DNA from: Phycomyces blakesleeanus NRRL 1555(-)
Lineage: Eukaryota; Mucoromycota; Mucoromycetes; Mucorales; Phycomycetaceae
Direction: 5' to 3'
DNA length: 64,000 bases
Assembly: GCF_001638985.1 (NCBI RefSeq)
Contig: NW_017265143.1
Location: 818,259-882,258 of the forward strand
The translations under genes were made by a program, and so were the position numbers. Below, piece by piece: positions 11,917 through 24,299 of the stretch. A model generated the notes under the pieces. The model was not told the DNA's origin, did not search any database, and worked only from the letters and a program-made list of their open reading frames with translations. Each line of letters begins with the position of its first letter. Within the stretch, counting starts at the first letter, position 1.

Positions 11917-13401
11917 TACAATTTTCAGGCTTTTTATTTTATTTTTTGCCTGTAGAAATTTTAACCCTTTGGTCAAAGCTAAAGAAAACTGTTTATGATA
12001 TGGCACTGCATAATAAATACTAAAATGTCGCATACCGGAATAACCTCCCGTAGCGATATTCTGTATTTAGCTTCAAAGACTAATTAAACCCAAATCACAA
12101 CAACAAAAAGAAGCTGTTTGTGTTGAAGAGGTTTCACCCCTCAAATACAAATAAGGATGAGAATTTTAGAGCTTTTTACTCGGAGTGGTATACCTCTCTG
12201 TAACTAAGTCTACTGTCTAAACGATATTTAGAATAATTAAACAAATATATTCAATAGCTGTATACAATATGAATGATTTTGACTACTTATCTTTGCACCA
12301 TATTAGGATATACGAGTAGACAGTTTTCTTGAACGTATAGTGTAGTGTAGTGCATATATAAGCATATTGAAATAAAATGCTGTTTAAATAATACTATTAT
12401 GGCGATGTTATTTGCCTTGAAATATAAAGGTCTAGCATACTTTAAAATGATATCTTTAAAGAAAAGATGTCAAAACCATGTTACTAAGTGCTGGTCTTTA
12501 TAAAACCTCCACCTGTTGCCTTTCATAGCCGTATATGGTCATAAGAGAAGAAAATAAACCTCACAATGTAAAAACATTTCACAAATTTTATCAATGGACT
12601 TGTCTTTAGCCCAAGTAATAATACTGATACCATACCACTCAACTTCAATGGCAACATAAGAAGACATAAGCATTTGAATTTTCAACTGTAAAATAATTAA
12701 TGGGTAAGAACCAAACGAAAAAAAAAGGACCGTCGTCTGCGTTGTATTATTTTCTACTACTGTTCATAAAGAAGTAAAGATGGTATATATACAGTATAAT
12801 TATATGAGGTGCTTACTTGTGCCTTTGGCTTAATATTTTTCTTAAAAAAAATTAAAACCATGCGTACAATAATAATAATACCACAGTAAAGCGAGTATAA
12901 GAGTATGCTATGTGTATACACATCTTAATTAACCAAGAATAATGTATTGAAACGATTTGGCAACAAACAATTATTGCTAAGCAAATTACCCCAATAAAAA
13001 GACTTGGTATAGAGACTTTATAGTCTCTTAGTATGCGCCTTCTTACATACTATAGGTACTGTGTAAGATTTTAAAGATAGAAACGAGGTAGTCAAGCGTT
13101 CTCAGAAAAACCGGATTAAGAAGAATTATCCACACTATGCAAAGAAAGAATAAGATTTTTGTCTAGGCATATGATTGAGGATAGAAGTACTATAAAAAAA
13201 AGCGACAAAGAGAGGCTCTATGTATCAGATGATGTTATTAATGTTAATACCCTTCAAAGATATAGAAGCATATACACTATTATAAGTAGACCAATAATTT
13301 CTGATAAGAGCATAAATAATTATAAATTCAACAAGTTTGCATCTTTCTCTTTTCTTTATCTATTGTTTCAGACAAGATCATATATATTTCCAAGGCCCTC
13401 A

Positions 13402-13500
13402 CACTATGGGAAATGAGTCGTGATTTCGATAGATATTTTGGAAGATGCCTATGATACTTTCTACAGTTTCCGTAGGAATTACCACCTTTTTCCCATAGTG
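13402..13500. repeat. 99-bp short inverted-repeat unit
   Basis: CACTATGGGAAA at 13402-13413 is matched by its perfect reverse complement TTTCCCATAGTG at 13489-13500, with a loop of about 75 bp. It could be a tiny MITE or a hairpin. No clear target duplication was found (flanks CA and GT). Confidence 0.5.
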
Positions 13501-14882
13501 GTATATAATACAAAGTTACAAGAAAAATCAAAACAATGCTTAACAGAGGTTTGTATATATCTATCTACAGCATACACCGACCATATTGCTCAAAATTCGG
13601 TACACATTCGATTTATAACTATCAGTGTAAACTCTTTGTCTACTTTCTTGACAGCATCTCTACTAAGAGGATGTAGCCAGTAACTTGAAATGTTTATAAA
13701 TGTTATGAATTTCAAAGCATTACAATGTAAAAGGTATAATGTTGTTTGAAATTTAGTCAAAATATAAATCAGATTAAGTTTTATATATATAATAGCGATC
13801 TGACATCCAGTGGTGATAACAAGATCTTGTTCACGAATTTAATACTGTCCGCTGGGGGTTTCAGTAGACTATGTGTCCCACAAAATAGAAAGAGAGGCTT
13901 ACCAGTCCGTGTATAGCCCAAATATAAAATTGATTTATTTTGATTATTAAGAAGAAGAAAAGAAAAGGAGAATAAAGAATTTATAAAAATAATAATAATA
14001 AGTCTCGCTATTTTAATATGTTGAACAACTGTTAGATACGTTGGCCGAGACTAAAGGTTGATGCCCCCATCAAGATTATTTTACAGAATATTATTTTTTT
14101 TATTTATTGGAAACTTTTGATAATACTATCTTATCCTGTTCTGTATCTTCTTTCTTTCTTTCTATTTATTTATTAATTTCTCTTTAATTTACCCAAATTA
14201 ATTCAAAATTACTTGAAAGCCAATTGCCCAAGTTCATTACACCTGAATTACAGTTCTGACAGTGTACAACCAGATCTAAGCTTTGAGGGGGTGATAAGAA
14301 TAAAAAGGTAATGTTAAGCTTGATCTATGTTTTGTTTTCCTTAAATCTTAGTATATATATATATACGACGCATATAATAGTCTCAATCGATTGCTATATC
14401 AGATATTTTGGAGAATAAAGACTAAGAAGAATAAATAAGGTCATAATAGACATATATCAAAAGAGCTACAGTAATCATGTTTTAGGCATGGAATTTCCTT
14501 GGCTTAAACATATCTTTACTTGTGTACTACAATAATTAAAGAAGTTGTTAATTACTTGACAACTATTGACAAAAAAAATCAATAGTCTTGCATCATATCC
14601 AGACAACTTTTTAGCTTCCTATGTTCGTTTTAGACTTTTGTATAAATATTACATATAAAAAATAGCTAATAATCTAGACTCTATTAAGCAAGCCAATTGT
14701 TTCCTTGATTAGCTCCAACTACTTTTTTTTAAAAATAGAAAACAAAAGTATAAAAGGAGCAATCAATCAAACAAATGCTTTTATAAATTGAAGTCGCCTT
14801 ACTTGAATATTATTTAATGAGTAAGATAGTATATACAGATTGTGCTGTACCCTATATTTATACTCTCTTATTATTTTTAAAG

Positions 14883-16699
14883 AGAATAGAACAATCGGAA
14901 CTATCAGCCCTGCTGTCTACCAATGGTCTATCCCAAAATGGTCTACAATTCCATTTCACTTTGTTTTCCAAAGTCCAGAATTCAAATCCTATGATCATCG
15001 ATGGTGAGTCAAACTATGGCCCTAAAAACATAATAAATTCTGCAATATAGCTATTATCAAATCTAATAATAACACTTCTAATTACCCGTTGTACGTGTGT
15101 CTTGTTTACAGGTTCATTCAGGTAATAAACTATCAACGTTTAATTTGTCTTACAAATAGCAAGTGCTCATCTAATTAATGATCTTAGATCGAGAAGAAAA
15201 TGCATATTCCAAAAGAAGTATATTTGTAGACAATACTCTTTACTTCAAATATGCTCAAGCAATTGCTATATAGACATTTACTGTTCATATCCAACTGCTG
15301 GGTATCAAATCCAAGGAAAATAATAATGTACCTGCCTATTCTTTTCATTTATCTATGGGCATAGATAACAGTCTTGGTACCTTGAAATCATTCAAAAATA
15401 TTAAGCCAGGTAAGCCTACAGCTTTAAGATTACATAATCGTATAAACTGACCACATTGTATTAGATTTTGGTCTAGTACATTACTCAAGTATGTCGCGTA
15501 TAATAATAAATAAGTATATTCTGTATTAATGACTTTAATAGCATCCTGCGAATGGGAGTTTCCCAGCGTGCTACCTTCGAGCACGATACAGGATTCCATT
15601 AATAACGACTCGTTAAATATATCGGTGCACATTAAGCAAGATCCCGCCAACCCAAAAGAGCATTTCTTAACCGCTTATATACCAGAGTCAGTTGTTAAAG
15701 AAACAAACTACCTTCCACCACATGATGCGACAGTCTATGTCTTTGAAAATATAGAAGAAACGGATCTTTCAGAATATCAGTCGTTTAATTGTCATAAATC
15801 CAAACTGACAGAGGCTTCAGGCTGGTTCAAACAAGTATTTAATGATGCCGAAGGGCCTACAACAAACGAAGCAATCATAAGAGGAATGGACCCAGAAATA
15901 TTCAAAAGGCTATTACAATATAGTTACACGTTAACCTGCGACATAATGAACATCGAAGACGCCCTCACCTTAATCGAAGCAGCAGAGCGCCTTGAATTTA
16001 ATAATCTTATTAAGCAAGGATTTCAATATTTGCAAACAAACATTAACTCTAGTGCTATTTGGAACATCTGGAAGGTTGCAGGTACGCAGAATATATCTAT
16101 ATCTATATATGAGCGGTACATATGTATACTAAAGAAAACAAAATTGAAAATATATAACAGACGTATATGACTGCAAAAAGACCATTGAAGTGTGCAAAGA
16201 TTACCTAAAAAGAAACATTGTTTCTATCCTTAAAGACACCTCCTGGTTAAGGACAGACGTCGATTACGCTTTACGGGCACTAAATGTCGATGGTCTACCA
16301 GAGGCTGTAAACGAAGCTATTTTTCTTGATGCAACTCTTATTTGGAGAGAATGGCATATCCAAGAGATAGAGAGAAAAACAATATATATCGACTCATGGC
16401 AGTATGAAAGACAAGAGCAACAAGAACGAGAAGAAATAGATCATAAATTTGCTTCTATGGTTCGCTGTATAAGGTTTTCTCAGATGGTTAAAGAGGATTT
16501 ACGTTACATAAGTAACAATATACAGTACGTAATGAACGTTGAAGGAATTCCACGAATGGTAAGTCCTATATATGTATATATACATGGCCTAACTAGTTTC
16601 AACTAATTATATCGATAGATTGCTAGGGCCTTTCGAAATATACAATTTGACAGTAAAGAGACCATTCCAAAAGAATATCAAAAGCGCCATATACATTAA
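14883..16699 (+). CDS. MATH-BTB(-BACK-like) domain protein
   Basis: Exons read in frame: about 14883-15003, 15112-15121, 15188-15217, 15274-15409, 15465-15488, 15542-16081, 16161-16558, 16619-16699. The 5' exon is not fully resolved, so the start is approximate and a start codon was not assigned. The N-terminal half has MATH features: YQWSIPKWS, F..SPEF..YDHRW, FHLSMGID and CEWEF. A BTB fold follows (FNCHKSKLTEASGWFKQVF, a variant of the H-K..L...S..F..M core, then MDPEIFKRLLQYSYT). Helical BACK-like sequence runs to the end. MATH-BTB proteins are usually substrate adaptors for Cullin-3 ubiquitin ligases; the role here is inferred. Exon 2 is only 10 nt. Without the intron at 15218-15273 there would be an in-frame TAG, so the gene is intact only if that intron is real. 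Confidence 0.75.
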
Positions 16700-16979
16700 T
16701 TTTTTTTTCTTAAGGAAATAAAAGATGAAAGAATATTTCACTATAATGAAAAAAAAACTTCCCTTTTTTATTATTTTTGTAAATGTATCAAGTTTTGGAA
16801 TGAGTGATTTTGATATATATATCAAACGTAATGATAATCAGTGTCAGACTTATTTTTGTTGAATTATGAATACTTAAGATAGATGTCTAGCGGTCCTCCT
16901 TTGTAGTGAAACAGGCACATAATGTAATGTTTAAAAGTATTTAGGTATGTGTATATAGAGCAGAGTCATATTATAAGCC

Positions 16980-17921
16980 TTATGGTGCTGGCTTTTTACC
17001 AAATGGCTCCATAACAACCGAGAAGTTATTTCTTTCGCCACCTTCTCGACCCGGAAGAATCTTCTTCTTCCAGTCCAGTTTCTTTGTTACAGGCGTCTCC
17101 GTAAGCTCAAACAAGTAATACGCCAGCTTGTTGGAAAAGTGGTGCTTTATGCAGTTTGTATATCCAATTGATTTCATCATAGTCAGCAAGTGTTCATGGG
17201 ACATATATCTTGAATTATTGACACAGGGTAATGGAAGGACGAGAAAGAGATAATGCAGGCGGTTGGTATCAGAAAGAGGTGGCAGGAAGTTGCGAGTCTG
17301 AATTAACATTTTGCCTATTTTGTTTTATTATCATTTAGCATTTAGTATATTATTATTAAAAAAAGTTGTTTTTCAACTATTACCTCTATCCTTTGGATCT
17401 CCAACAAAGTTTACAACAAGACTCAGGCACACCACATCAAATTTATCTGAAGTAATTGGCATAGTCAGAAAGTCTTGCTTTTCAATAGCTAGATCTTGAG
17501 GGTTTAAATCAATCGGTTTGGCCTTGATCCATGATGAATAAGGTTTATAGTTGTCAGGAGCTACAGCTCCAACATCGAGTACATGTAGTGGCTTTGTTGC
17601 AGTGTCCATACTTTCTTTACAATGTTCCTTGAGCACTTTGACTAGCCACTTTGAAGAATCCCCGCCTCGGGTTTTGCTCTGTCCTAGCTGTGAGGCCTTC
17701 TGGTACCAGTCAATTCCACCCATTCTGTCCATTTCTTCTACGATCGCTTTTTCTCTGGTACGATCTGTTGGATTGTTGGATTGTTGACATTTAGCAAGTT
17801 CTTTATTCAATACATGAAATCTTCGAATGAGACGAGCGGTCTCTGCTGATGAACGTTTAAAATGAGTGCCAGTGTTGTTTCTCTGGGCTGTAATAGGTAC
17901 TTTCTTGCGTGCTTTGCCCAT
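16980..17921 (-). CDS. bmt2: 25S rRNA adenine-N(1) methyltransferase Bmt2-like
   Basis: Exons 17921-17384 and 17314-16980 (69-nt intron), 290 aa. The N-terminus is basic (MGKARKKVPITAQRNN), followed by an Arg/Glu-rich helix. The SAM-binding segment is LHVLDVGAVAPDNY with downstream PIDLNP and FDVVCLSLVVNFVGDP. The second exon has LHYLFLVLPLPCVNNSRY, the hallmark of the Bmt2 family. Bmt2 makes the m1A mark on large-subunit rRNA in the nucleolus. The start was set at the ATG before GKARKK; the ORF extends seven codons upstream without homology. It shares a 184-bp promoter with the glutaredoxin-like gene. Confidence 0.92.
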
Positions 17922-18105
17922 TGTGAATATTGTAATTAACAAGCAAAGTAGACAAAAAAAACTCCTCCTCCCAAATTGGTAGTATATGTGTTGTCACGTG
18001 GACTGTCACTGGTTACTGTTTTGCAGTGAGCTTTAAGGCCCATACGTGTGACTTGTATATAGACTCCCAAGGGAAAGAAAAGACCATACCACTGACATTA
18101 CAACC
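17922..18105. promoter_or_regulatory. 184-bp bidirectional promoter, BMT2 and glutaredoxin-like gene
   Basis: The start codons of two divergent genes are 184 bp apart, so both promoters overlap here. No named factor site was identified. Confidence 0.6.
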
Positions 18106-18449
18106 ATGGCATCCCGAGCAATCAAGCTTACTCTTTACTCTTCAAGCACCTGCTCACTATGCACGACAGCTCGAGAGAATATTTTGAGAGTTCAAAAAAA
18201 AGTAAGTAAGAATTGTGTACTAAATTAAGTCTAACATGAAATGCATGCCAGGTTCCCTTTGCTCTTTCTGTCTTAGATATCCACAAGCCTGAATGCCCAA
18301 AGGAAATGGCAGACAAATACATCTTTGATGTTCCGGTTGTTCACATGAACGATCAGTTCCTTATGCAGCATTATGTGCCTGAAGAAACACTTTTGGAGGC
18401 CATCAAGAAGTTTGAATCCACAGGCAAAGTTGAAAGAGTTGGCGCTTAA
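18106..18449 (+). CDS. Glutaredoxin-like small protein (DUF836 type)
   Basis: Exons 18106-18201 and 18252-18449, 97 aa. It begins IKLTLYSSSTCSLC: a beta strand followed by a CxxC redox motif (TCSLC, residues 15-19). It then has a strand and loop with DIHKPE, the cis-proline segment FDVPVVHMND, and a C-terminal helix ending KFESTGKV. This is the thioredoxin-fold layout of the glutaredoxin-like/DUF836 family (yeast YDR286C, animal C5orf63). The molecular substrate is unknown for the family; a thiol-disulphide role is inferred from CxxC. Confidence 0.85.
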
Positions 18450-20264
18450 CCAATCCAGCCAATCAGCCCACAGGGTATTCCCACTTTAACTTTGTTCCCA
18501 TGACAACATAAAAATAACATGGGTTTACTTTGAATACTTGACATATTTATACACCGTTTATTCTTTATTGTTCGTTATTCTTACTCTTATTATTTCATAA
18601 CTTTTATATATGTCTGTAATAAATATACTGTTTACGGCTCGAGTACGATAATAGCTATTAGTAAAGTCTTTTAAATACAAAAAGCAGGAATCTCACAAGA
18701 TCATTTTGCTTTATCGAATTCAAGATACAGTAGGTGCTCATGGAGTGTCTAATCGATTAGAATGTAACTTCCATATTTAGAACGCATCTACCATAATTAG
18801 AATGTTATACTATTATATATGATAATCCATTTTTAACATCCGTGGATTTTATCCCTGCTGTTGCTATTCACCAGCGTACGATATGGTATTTATACCGCTG
18901 AATCATCTTAAGCAAAGCTTGTAAAAGAATCTTGTCGGTTATCACCAGATCACCAGCGTACGATGGTAAGACGGTGTGCGTGGTGGTTGGCGGCCGCCTC
19001 TCCTCGGAGAATGAATTTGGAGAATAAAGGAGAACAAAGTGTAGATGAGAGGAGCGCGAGGAAGAGGCAGAGAAGGCCATTAATAGAGGAAGCTTAGTGA
19101 AGATTAATAAAGGATCTCTTTTTACCTCGTTAAAAACACTTTTCCCACTTTATTATTTTGACAACTGATTCTCATCCCTATACACTTAGTTAACTAAATA
19201 TTATTTGACTCATCCTAACTATTGGAGTGCACATCTATTGTCTCGAAAACGCATCCTCTTGAAGTAGTTCACTGTCCCTCATTACTACACTTCAATTAAG
19301 GATATAGAGCCTGTGCTAGCTAGTAACCCGGAAGTAAAGGCTATTTAACTTGAACGTCCCTCCTCGCAGTAGTATTATAATAAATTGCATTGCCTCTTAC
19401 AAGTACCCTACGTGTCAATAACGCCTCCTCTATAATGTAAAAAGTTCAATTAACAGATATATTAAATATGACCTAAGAGATAGATGTTGGAAAGTAATGA
19501 TTCCTTCATGAGAGTAGTTAACTCATGCAGGATAAGAACAGATTGTTATTGTACAGCACATCAAACTAAGCATGTTTATTTAAAATGATATTACATGATC
19601 TAAAATAGATATGTAATAGATGTAGTGTACGGGCTCGTAGGGTGCATTGTGTCAAAACCTAGATATACGGTAGGCTTCACTGCTACTATGTATTTGGTCA
19701 CAAATGACATAAAGACAATTTAGCCTTGATATCATTTGCATAAACTGTTCTACTAAAAAATTGCAACATGAATACAGCATATATCTAAACATTGTTTCAT
19801 ATATATATATATATATGGATGGAAGGGTTTTAGGAGAAGCAATGCTATCTCATCTCACCATTGAAGGTCCATAGATTACTTATGTCTCACCTAATAGGTG
19901 GACCCACATATTAATATACTAGGAGATACAACATTGGTTATAGAACCGATACCTGTCAGCCCCAGCTATATTGCATGATTGCAGAATTACTTAAATAGCA
20001 GTAGTTTTGATGTAGAGAAAAGTTCTTTAGTTTTTTTTCATTTTTAATAAAACACTCGACCTTTGATCTCATTAATTATCACTGAACGTCCACATCATCG
20101 AGGATTATTTTTAAGAAACTTGTGTAGTGGCCAGTTACAGCCCCTGAGCTTATGCATCTCTCAGTCTTTCTCTTCTTAACAGGTGTTTTCCCGCGTAGTA
20201 GACATCGTAACAAGTGAGCGAGTACCTTTTCTAGACCAAGCTCTTGAGCGTTTCATATTGCTGA
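18450..20264. other. Gene-free region with possible LTR relic
   Basis: No host gene recognised. Between about 18868 and 19450 the minus strand has a compositionally distinct block. It carries a 15-bp direct repeat TCACCAGCGTACGAT at 18868-18882 and 18950-18964, and an AATAAA-containing stretch near 19155. This could be a decayed long terminal repeat, but no partner LTR or polyprotein was found. The rest is AT-rich with a TA run near 19801-19816. Confidence 0.35.
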
Positions 20265-21412
20265 GATGGAGGAGATTGCTACCAGCGTAAAGAGCAATAA
20301 TGGTAGGAGTTATACCAGTTACACCAATTATCAGAAACTGCTTTTTGTCTATTAAAATAAGATTAAGTTGTTCGAAGCTATCAAATTTGATAGATTAGCA
20401 GGCGATATTGCTGAAAGAACTGCACAGAAATGGGCCAGGAGAATGAAAGAGGATAAAGATTGGGATATCCTCGAAAAACAAACCAATAAAATCAATAAAT
20501 CAGCTGGCCAACTTGATGAGAAGCATAAGATTCACCTTTTAAATTTTTATGATAGTAATCCTCAAGCTAGGGTCGTGGATGCAGTTTGTTCACTTGATGA
20601 AAGGTTCGAATCATTCACATTGAAAGAATCAAGTGTGAGAAGTTTTCTCAAAACAGAATACAACCTTTCATTCAAAAAAACTATTCGTTATCCAGCTCCC
20701 AGAAACGATCCAACAAAAATTGCAAACCGCATAGCGTGGGTTAAGAAGTGGCGCAAAACAGATATGGATTACCTTGAAAACTGTGTTTTTGTTGAAGAAT
20801 CAGTTTTCTATATCAATATGAGACCTCCAGGAGGATGGCTTATTAAGAGCACACCAGCTATTGTAATCACTCCTACCACCATAGCAGTACCACACAGTTT
20901 TGGGTCCAATCTCGGCGAAGTATGTCGTGTCAATGGAGCTTCGAAATCCTCAGGAACACACATTCAAAAGGCTAAAAATCAATTCTGGTAATTGCAAAAG
21001 GAAAGCACCATCAAAACCAAAGAAGCCTGCCTCCAAAGAAACTATCACTGGCCATTATATGAATTTTATTCAGAAAACAATGAATGAAATGGATTGTATT
21101 CCGGAAATGAAAGGATATTATATAGTTATGGATAATGCACCGATCCATACATCTAACGAGATTGATACTATTGTGACAGAGAGAGGATATAAGTACATTT
21201 ACCTCCCTCCTTACTAGCCTGAACTTAATCATATTGAGCGATTTTGGTCTATAGTTAAAAATAAGGTCAAACGTAGTCAATCTCAAACCAAAGAGGATTT
21301 ATCAACAAGAGTAACTGAAGCTTGCAATAATGTTCCTCCAGAACATCTTCGAGCATTTGTACAAAATTCGGTAAACATATTTGAAGATTGGTTAAAAGGC
21401 AATCCTATCTAA
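20265..21412 (+). pseudogene. Tc1/mariner-like DDE transposase, inactivated
   Basis: The conceptual frame begins at the ATG at 20265 (MEEIATSVKSNN). It hits an in-frame TAA near 20355 and continues through FDRLAGDIAERTAQKWARR. It shifts frame near 20890 and continues GPISAKYVVSMELR. It crosses an in-frame TAG after YLPPY, then runs PELNHIERFWS to TAA at 21412. The first catalytic position reads FVEESVF, where related copies have an Asp. The second catalytic block VMDNAPIHT and the third-residue region PELNHIE are preserved. Two stops plus a frameshift make it non-functional. A TA at 21504-21505 after GCGC may mark the 3' end; no matching 5' inverted repeat was found. Confidence 0.88.
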
Positions 21413-23542
21413 TAAAATGACACAAACAACTGTAAAGAATATCTACTGAGGATCGAAGAGACCGCCTTTTGAGAATTTTAAAAACCGCCCTTTAGTGTTG
21501 CGCTAACTGTATATTCATGGGGTGATTTAAAGCAAATCCTAAATTTGTGCTTGAGAATCCAAAATGTAGGGTTATGTACGACCATTTGCAAAAAAAAACA
21601 AGAAGCAAGATAAACTTTTTTATACCAAGAAACCCAAGAAATAAGGAGTTTAGATCACTACAATGTACTTGCAGTTTTTGATAGACTTTCCTAGACTCTC
21701 AGACGCATACATTTTACTGCTTTGTTTGTAAGTTTGTCGTAAATGTTTCTTTTATGTGTATATTTAATTAAAGCAGTATTATTGAAGCAGAATCCTTTAA
21801 TATAGCATCAATCTATTTCCTATTCTGACCATGTCACTTGATTCCCACTTTGCCTATTGTGCCTTTGTTTGAATCTTAACATGTTCAAAATAGAGCCAAT
21901 AGTTACGCGAGACTAAAGAACATAAACAATAAAGGAACCAATCGAGGGGGTTTAAGTATGGGTTGTTTTAGAATGAAAAGTTTGGTATATCCAAACGTCA
22001 AATATATCGTCAAACATTGTATGGTGGGTTTATTGATCTATCGAATTAAGAAAACGTTTGCTTCTTTAGACTATGAGAGCTCGAAACAAACAGGTCAATG
22101 TTAAAATATAGTCTTGTTTGATTGTACACTAAGAAATAAGTGGAACTTCCTATCGTAATTTTGGAAATTTCCTATAGTGCTTTCCAGAATTATCATCAAA
22201 ATCCCCACTTTCTTCACAGTGGTAGCTCAATTAACATGGCAACGAGCTGTTATATTTCCAATGCCTCAGAGTAGTTAATATAATAAAAATAACTTGTTGG
22301 AGTTGATTCTTTGTTGGCATAGGTTCGATTCAACTGATATTTGTATATATCCCAAATGCAAAAATAAATAGGTCTGTATGACTTTTGATGTGATCTACAA
22401 GGGAACAATAGGATCGATTATGCAGGAATAATGTTGGATCAGACATTCGATAGCTTTAACGAAATAATAAAAAAAAAGTAAGGTCATTGTACGATTGGTA
22501 AGAGCAAGAATGAAACATGGCGTGATAGTTGTGAAAGATAGGATGGTGTTTAATTTACTTTGGATCTTGATGGTGGACCAAGTAACTGACAAGAGAAATT
22601 TGGATATGCTACACACAAAACTCAGGAGCAATGATCGGAACCAAACCAAGAAGAAAAAAACGTGGAGGATACGAGTGACTTGGAAACACCGAACTTGTAC
22701 ACGTAAAGTTTTACAGACAGTAAGATCTTCCGTGTGTGAGAAATAGTAAAACAAAGCACAGTAAATATAACCATGCTCAAATATGTGATAAAAGACACGG
22801 TGTTTCTTTTTTGTTTAGAGAAAGAGACCTTCAGGAAGTAGTATGTGTATATAATAGTATATACCATTTGTGAATATTGGGTGCAACTGAGTTCAATATT
22901 CAAGCTAATTTTTTTATTGGTAAATGTTATCTCTTGAAAAGTTACTGTTCAGGCTTGATTATACTTCACACCCTAAATATAGAAATGCATCCCAGTATTA
23001 CTATATATAGTGTAATGATCAGTAGCAAAGCAAAGCAAAATAAAAAAATAAATAAAAGTAGAGTGGATCATCGAAGTATGTATGATAAAGGAGTATTGAA
23101 AGTATGTCATATGAGCTCAAGGCTGTCCTTGGACTGTAGATTGGCTTTGACTTGATGAGTCTTTTATTATACATTATGATGTTAATAAAAAACATTGTGT
23201 CTTTTCTTTCAAATATTAAGTTTCAAAAAAAAAGAATAGTTGACGGATATAACATTAATCAATAATAGTAAAGAGGATCAATATTCATAATATAATTTTT
23301 ATATGCATTACTCATTATTACCCACATTAGTCCTTGTTTTTAACTACAGCCAAGTATCTTTGATGTATGTTTGAAATATTCAAAAGCATTTTCTTTTTGA
23401 AATATGTTGTAGTCCCTTTTTGATATATGCCATGTATGGTATAACTTTTGCAAACTGCACTTTCCTGAGTTTACTATCTGGTCTAAATAGTTCCAAACGT
23501 GTGTAATCTGTATAAAACAAGGGCTTTGATGGACACAGCCAG
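21413..23542. other. Gene-free region between transposon relics
   Basis: No conserved gene seen on either strand. Open frames at 22395-22754 (minus) and 22495-22746 (plus) overlap each other and have no recognisable motifs. The 21464-21505 stretch probably belongs to the 3' end of the preceding transposon. Confidence 0.55.
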
Positions 23543-23860
23543 TCAAATGTTGCAAATTGTAACAGCAAGCTTATCTAAAGGTCGACGATGACCATGTTGA
23601 ATCACTTGCAATTCCACACAGGTTCTCTTTTTGACTTCATTCGAATTCAACTTGAGTAGTCTACCAAGAATTTTCATTTTCTCAAGTGAGCCGGGGGATT
23701 TTTTTTTGTACTTGAATAATCTTGTTGCAACGAGTCTGCTGACGTGGTGTTTTCTGGTAATGTCACATTGCTTAGTGCCATTTATAACACTCTCATGTAT
23801 AGCTATTTTCACGAGTTTAGCTGTCTGTCTTTTTTTCTTGCTTTACAAAGCAGATGTTGG
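23543..23860 (-). pseudogene. Tc1-like transposase N-terminal fragment
   Basis: The conceptual protein has a helix-turn-helix-like stretch (AKLVKIAIHESVINGTKQ, then HHVSRLVATRLFKYKK). A GRLLKLNSNEVKK motif follows that matches the GRP-type basic hook and second HTH start of Tc1 transposases. An upstream stop and an adjacent shifted frame (RRPRDDNQ) show decay. The catalytic DDE part is missing or unrecognisable downstream (23340-23542). Confidence 0.6.
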
Positions 23861-23992
23861 TTGTCGTCTCGGGGTCTTCTCTTTGCGGTCTCGTTAAGAA
23901 CAATGTCGATTTAGAAGAAGAGCAAGAGTTTGTAAGTTTGAAAGAATTTTCGGATTTTTAAAAGGTTTTTTATTAATCTCACGCAGTGTATT

Positions 23993-24299
23993 TTACATCA
24001 CCGCACAGCATCCACCTCCTGCTGCAGGCGCAAATGGATCCTCTTTCTTGTCAATGGGACCCCAAACAGAGGGCACCATAGGATCCTTTGTATTTTTGCA
24101 ATATTCGATCAAACTAAAAATAAATAAACAGACATGAATTTCAGTGTCATTGAAAAGGTTGGCTTGGGATGGTGTACCTCGAAGATGCCGAAGATACGGT
24201 GATTCTAGGGACATCAAGTTGTTCTCTTAAACACTGATTCAATTCGAGCAAACGGTTGAGCTTGGCTTCAGATATGTTTTGAGCTCTTCGCGTGGTCAT
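23993..24299 (-). CDS. Heterotrimeric G-protein gamma subunit
   Basis: Exons 24299-24178 and 24113-23993, 80 aa. A helical N-terminus ([20 protein letters not shown]) fits the coiled-coil that pairs with G-beta. It is followed by [19 protein letters not shown] and a CAAX-type C-terminus, CAVM, preceded by another Cys and a glycine run. This is the standard G-gamma plan: prenylation on the CAAX Cys and possible palmitoylation on the preceding Cys anchor the beta-gamma dimer at the membrane. The start was chosen at MTTRR; the ORF extends upstream without homology. It is divergent from LYS4, 292 bp apart. Confidence 0.92.

Larger units (their letters stand above)
11149..14882. other. Gene-poor AT-rich region
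   Basis: Apart from the MITE at 11388-11916 and the hairpin-forming repeat at 13402-13500, no conserved coding sequence was recognised. Open frames at 13159-13416 and 13420-13683 lack family motifs. A segment around 13800-14080 looks more complex than its surroundings and could be decayed retroelement DNA, but nothing decisive was seen. Confidence 0.55.

Noticed and set aside
13159..13683. Two consecutive ORFs of 85 and 87 codons
   Set aside because: No motifs, AT-driven composition and no splice logic joining them; the inverted repeat at 13402-13500 spans their junction.
22321..22340. GGTTCGATTC, resembling a tRNA B box
   Set aside because: No A box at the right distance and no acceptor stem complementarity; no tRNA can be folded around it.
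22395..22754. Overlapping ORFs on both strands (119 and 83 codons)
   Set aside because: No conserved motif in either, and the region lies between transposon relics.
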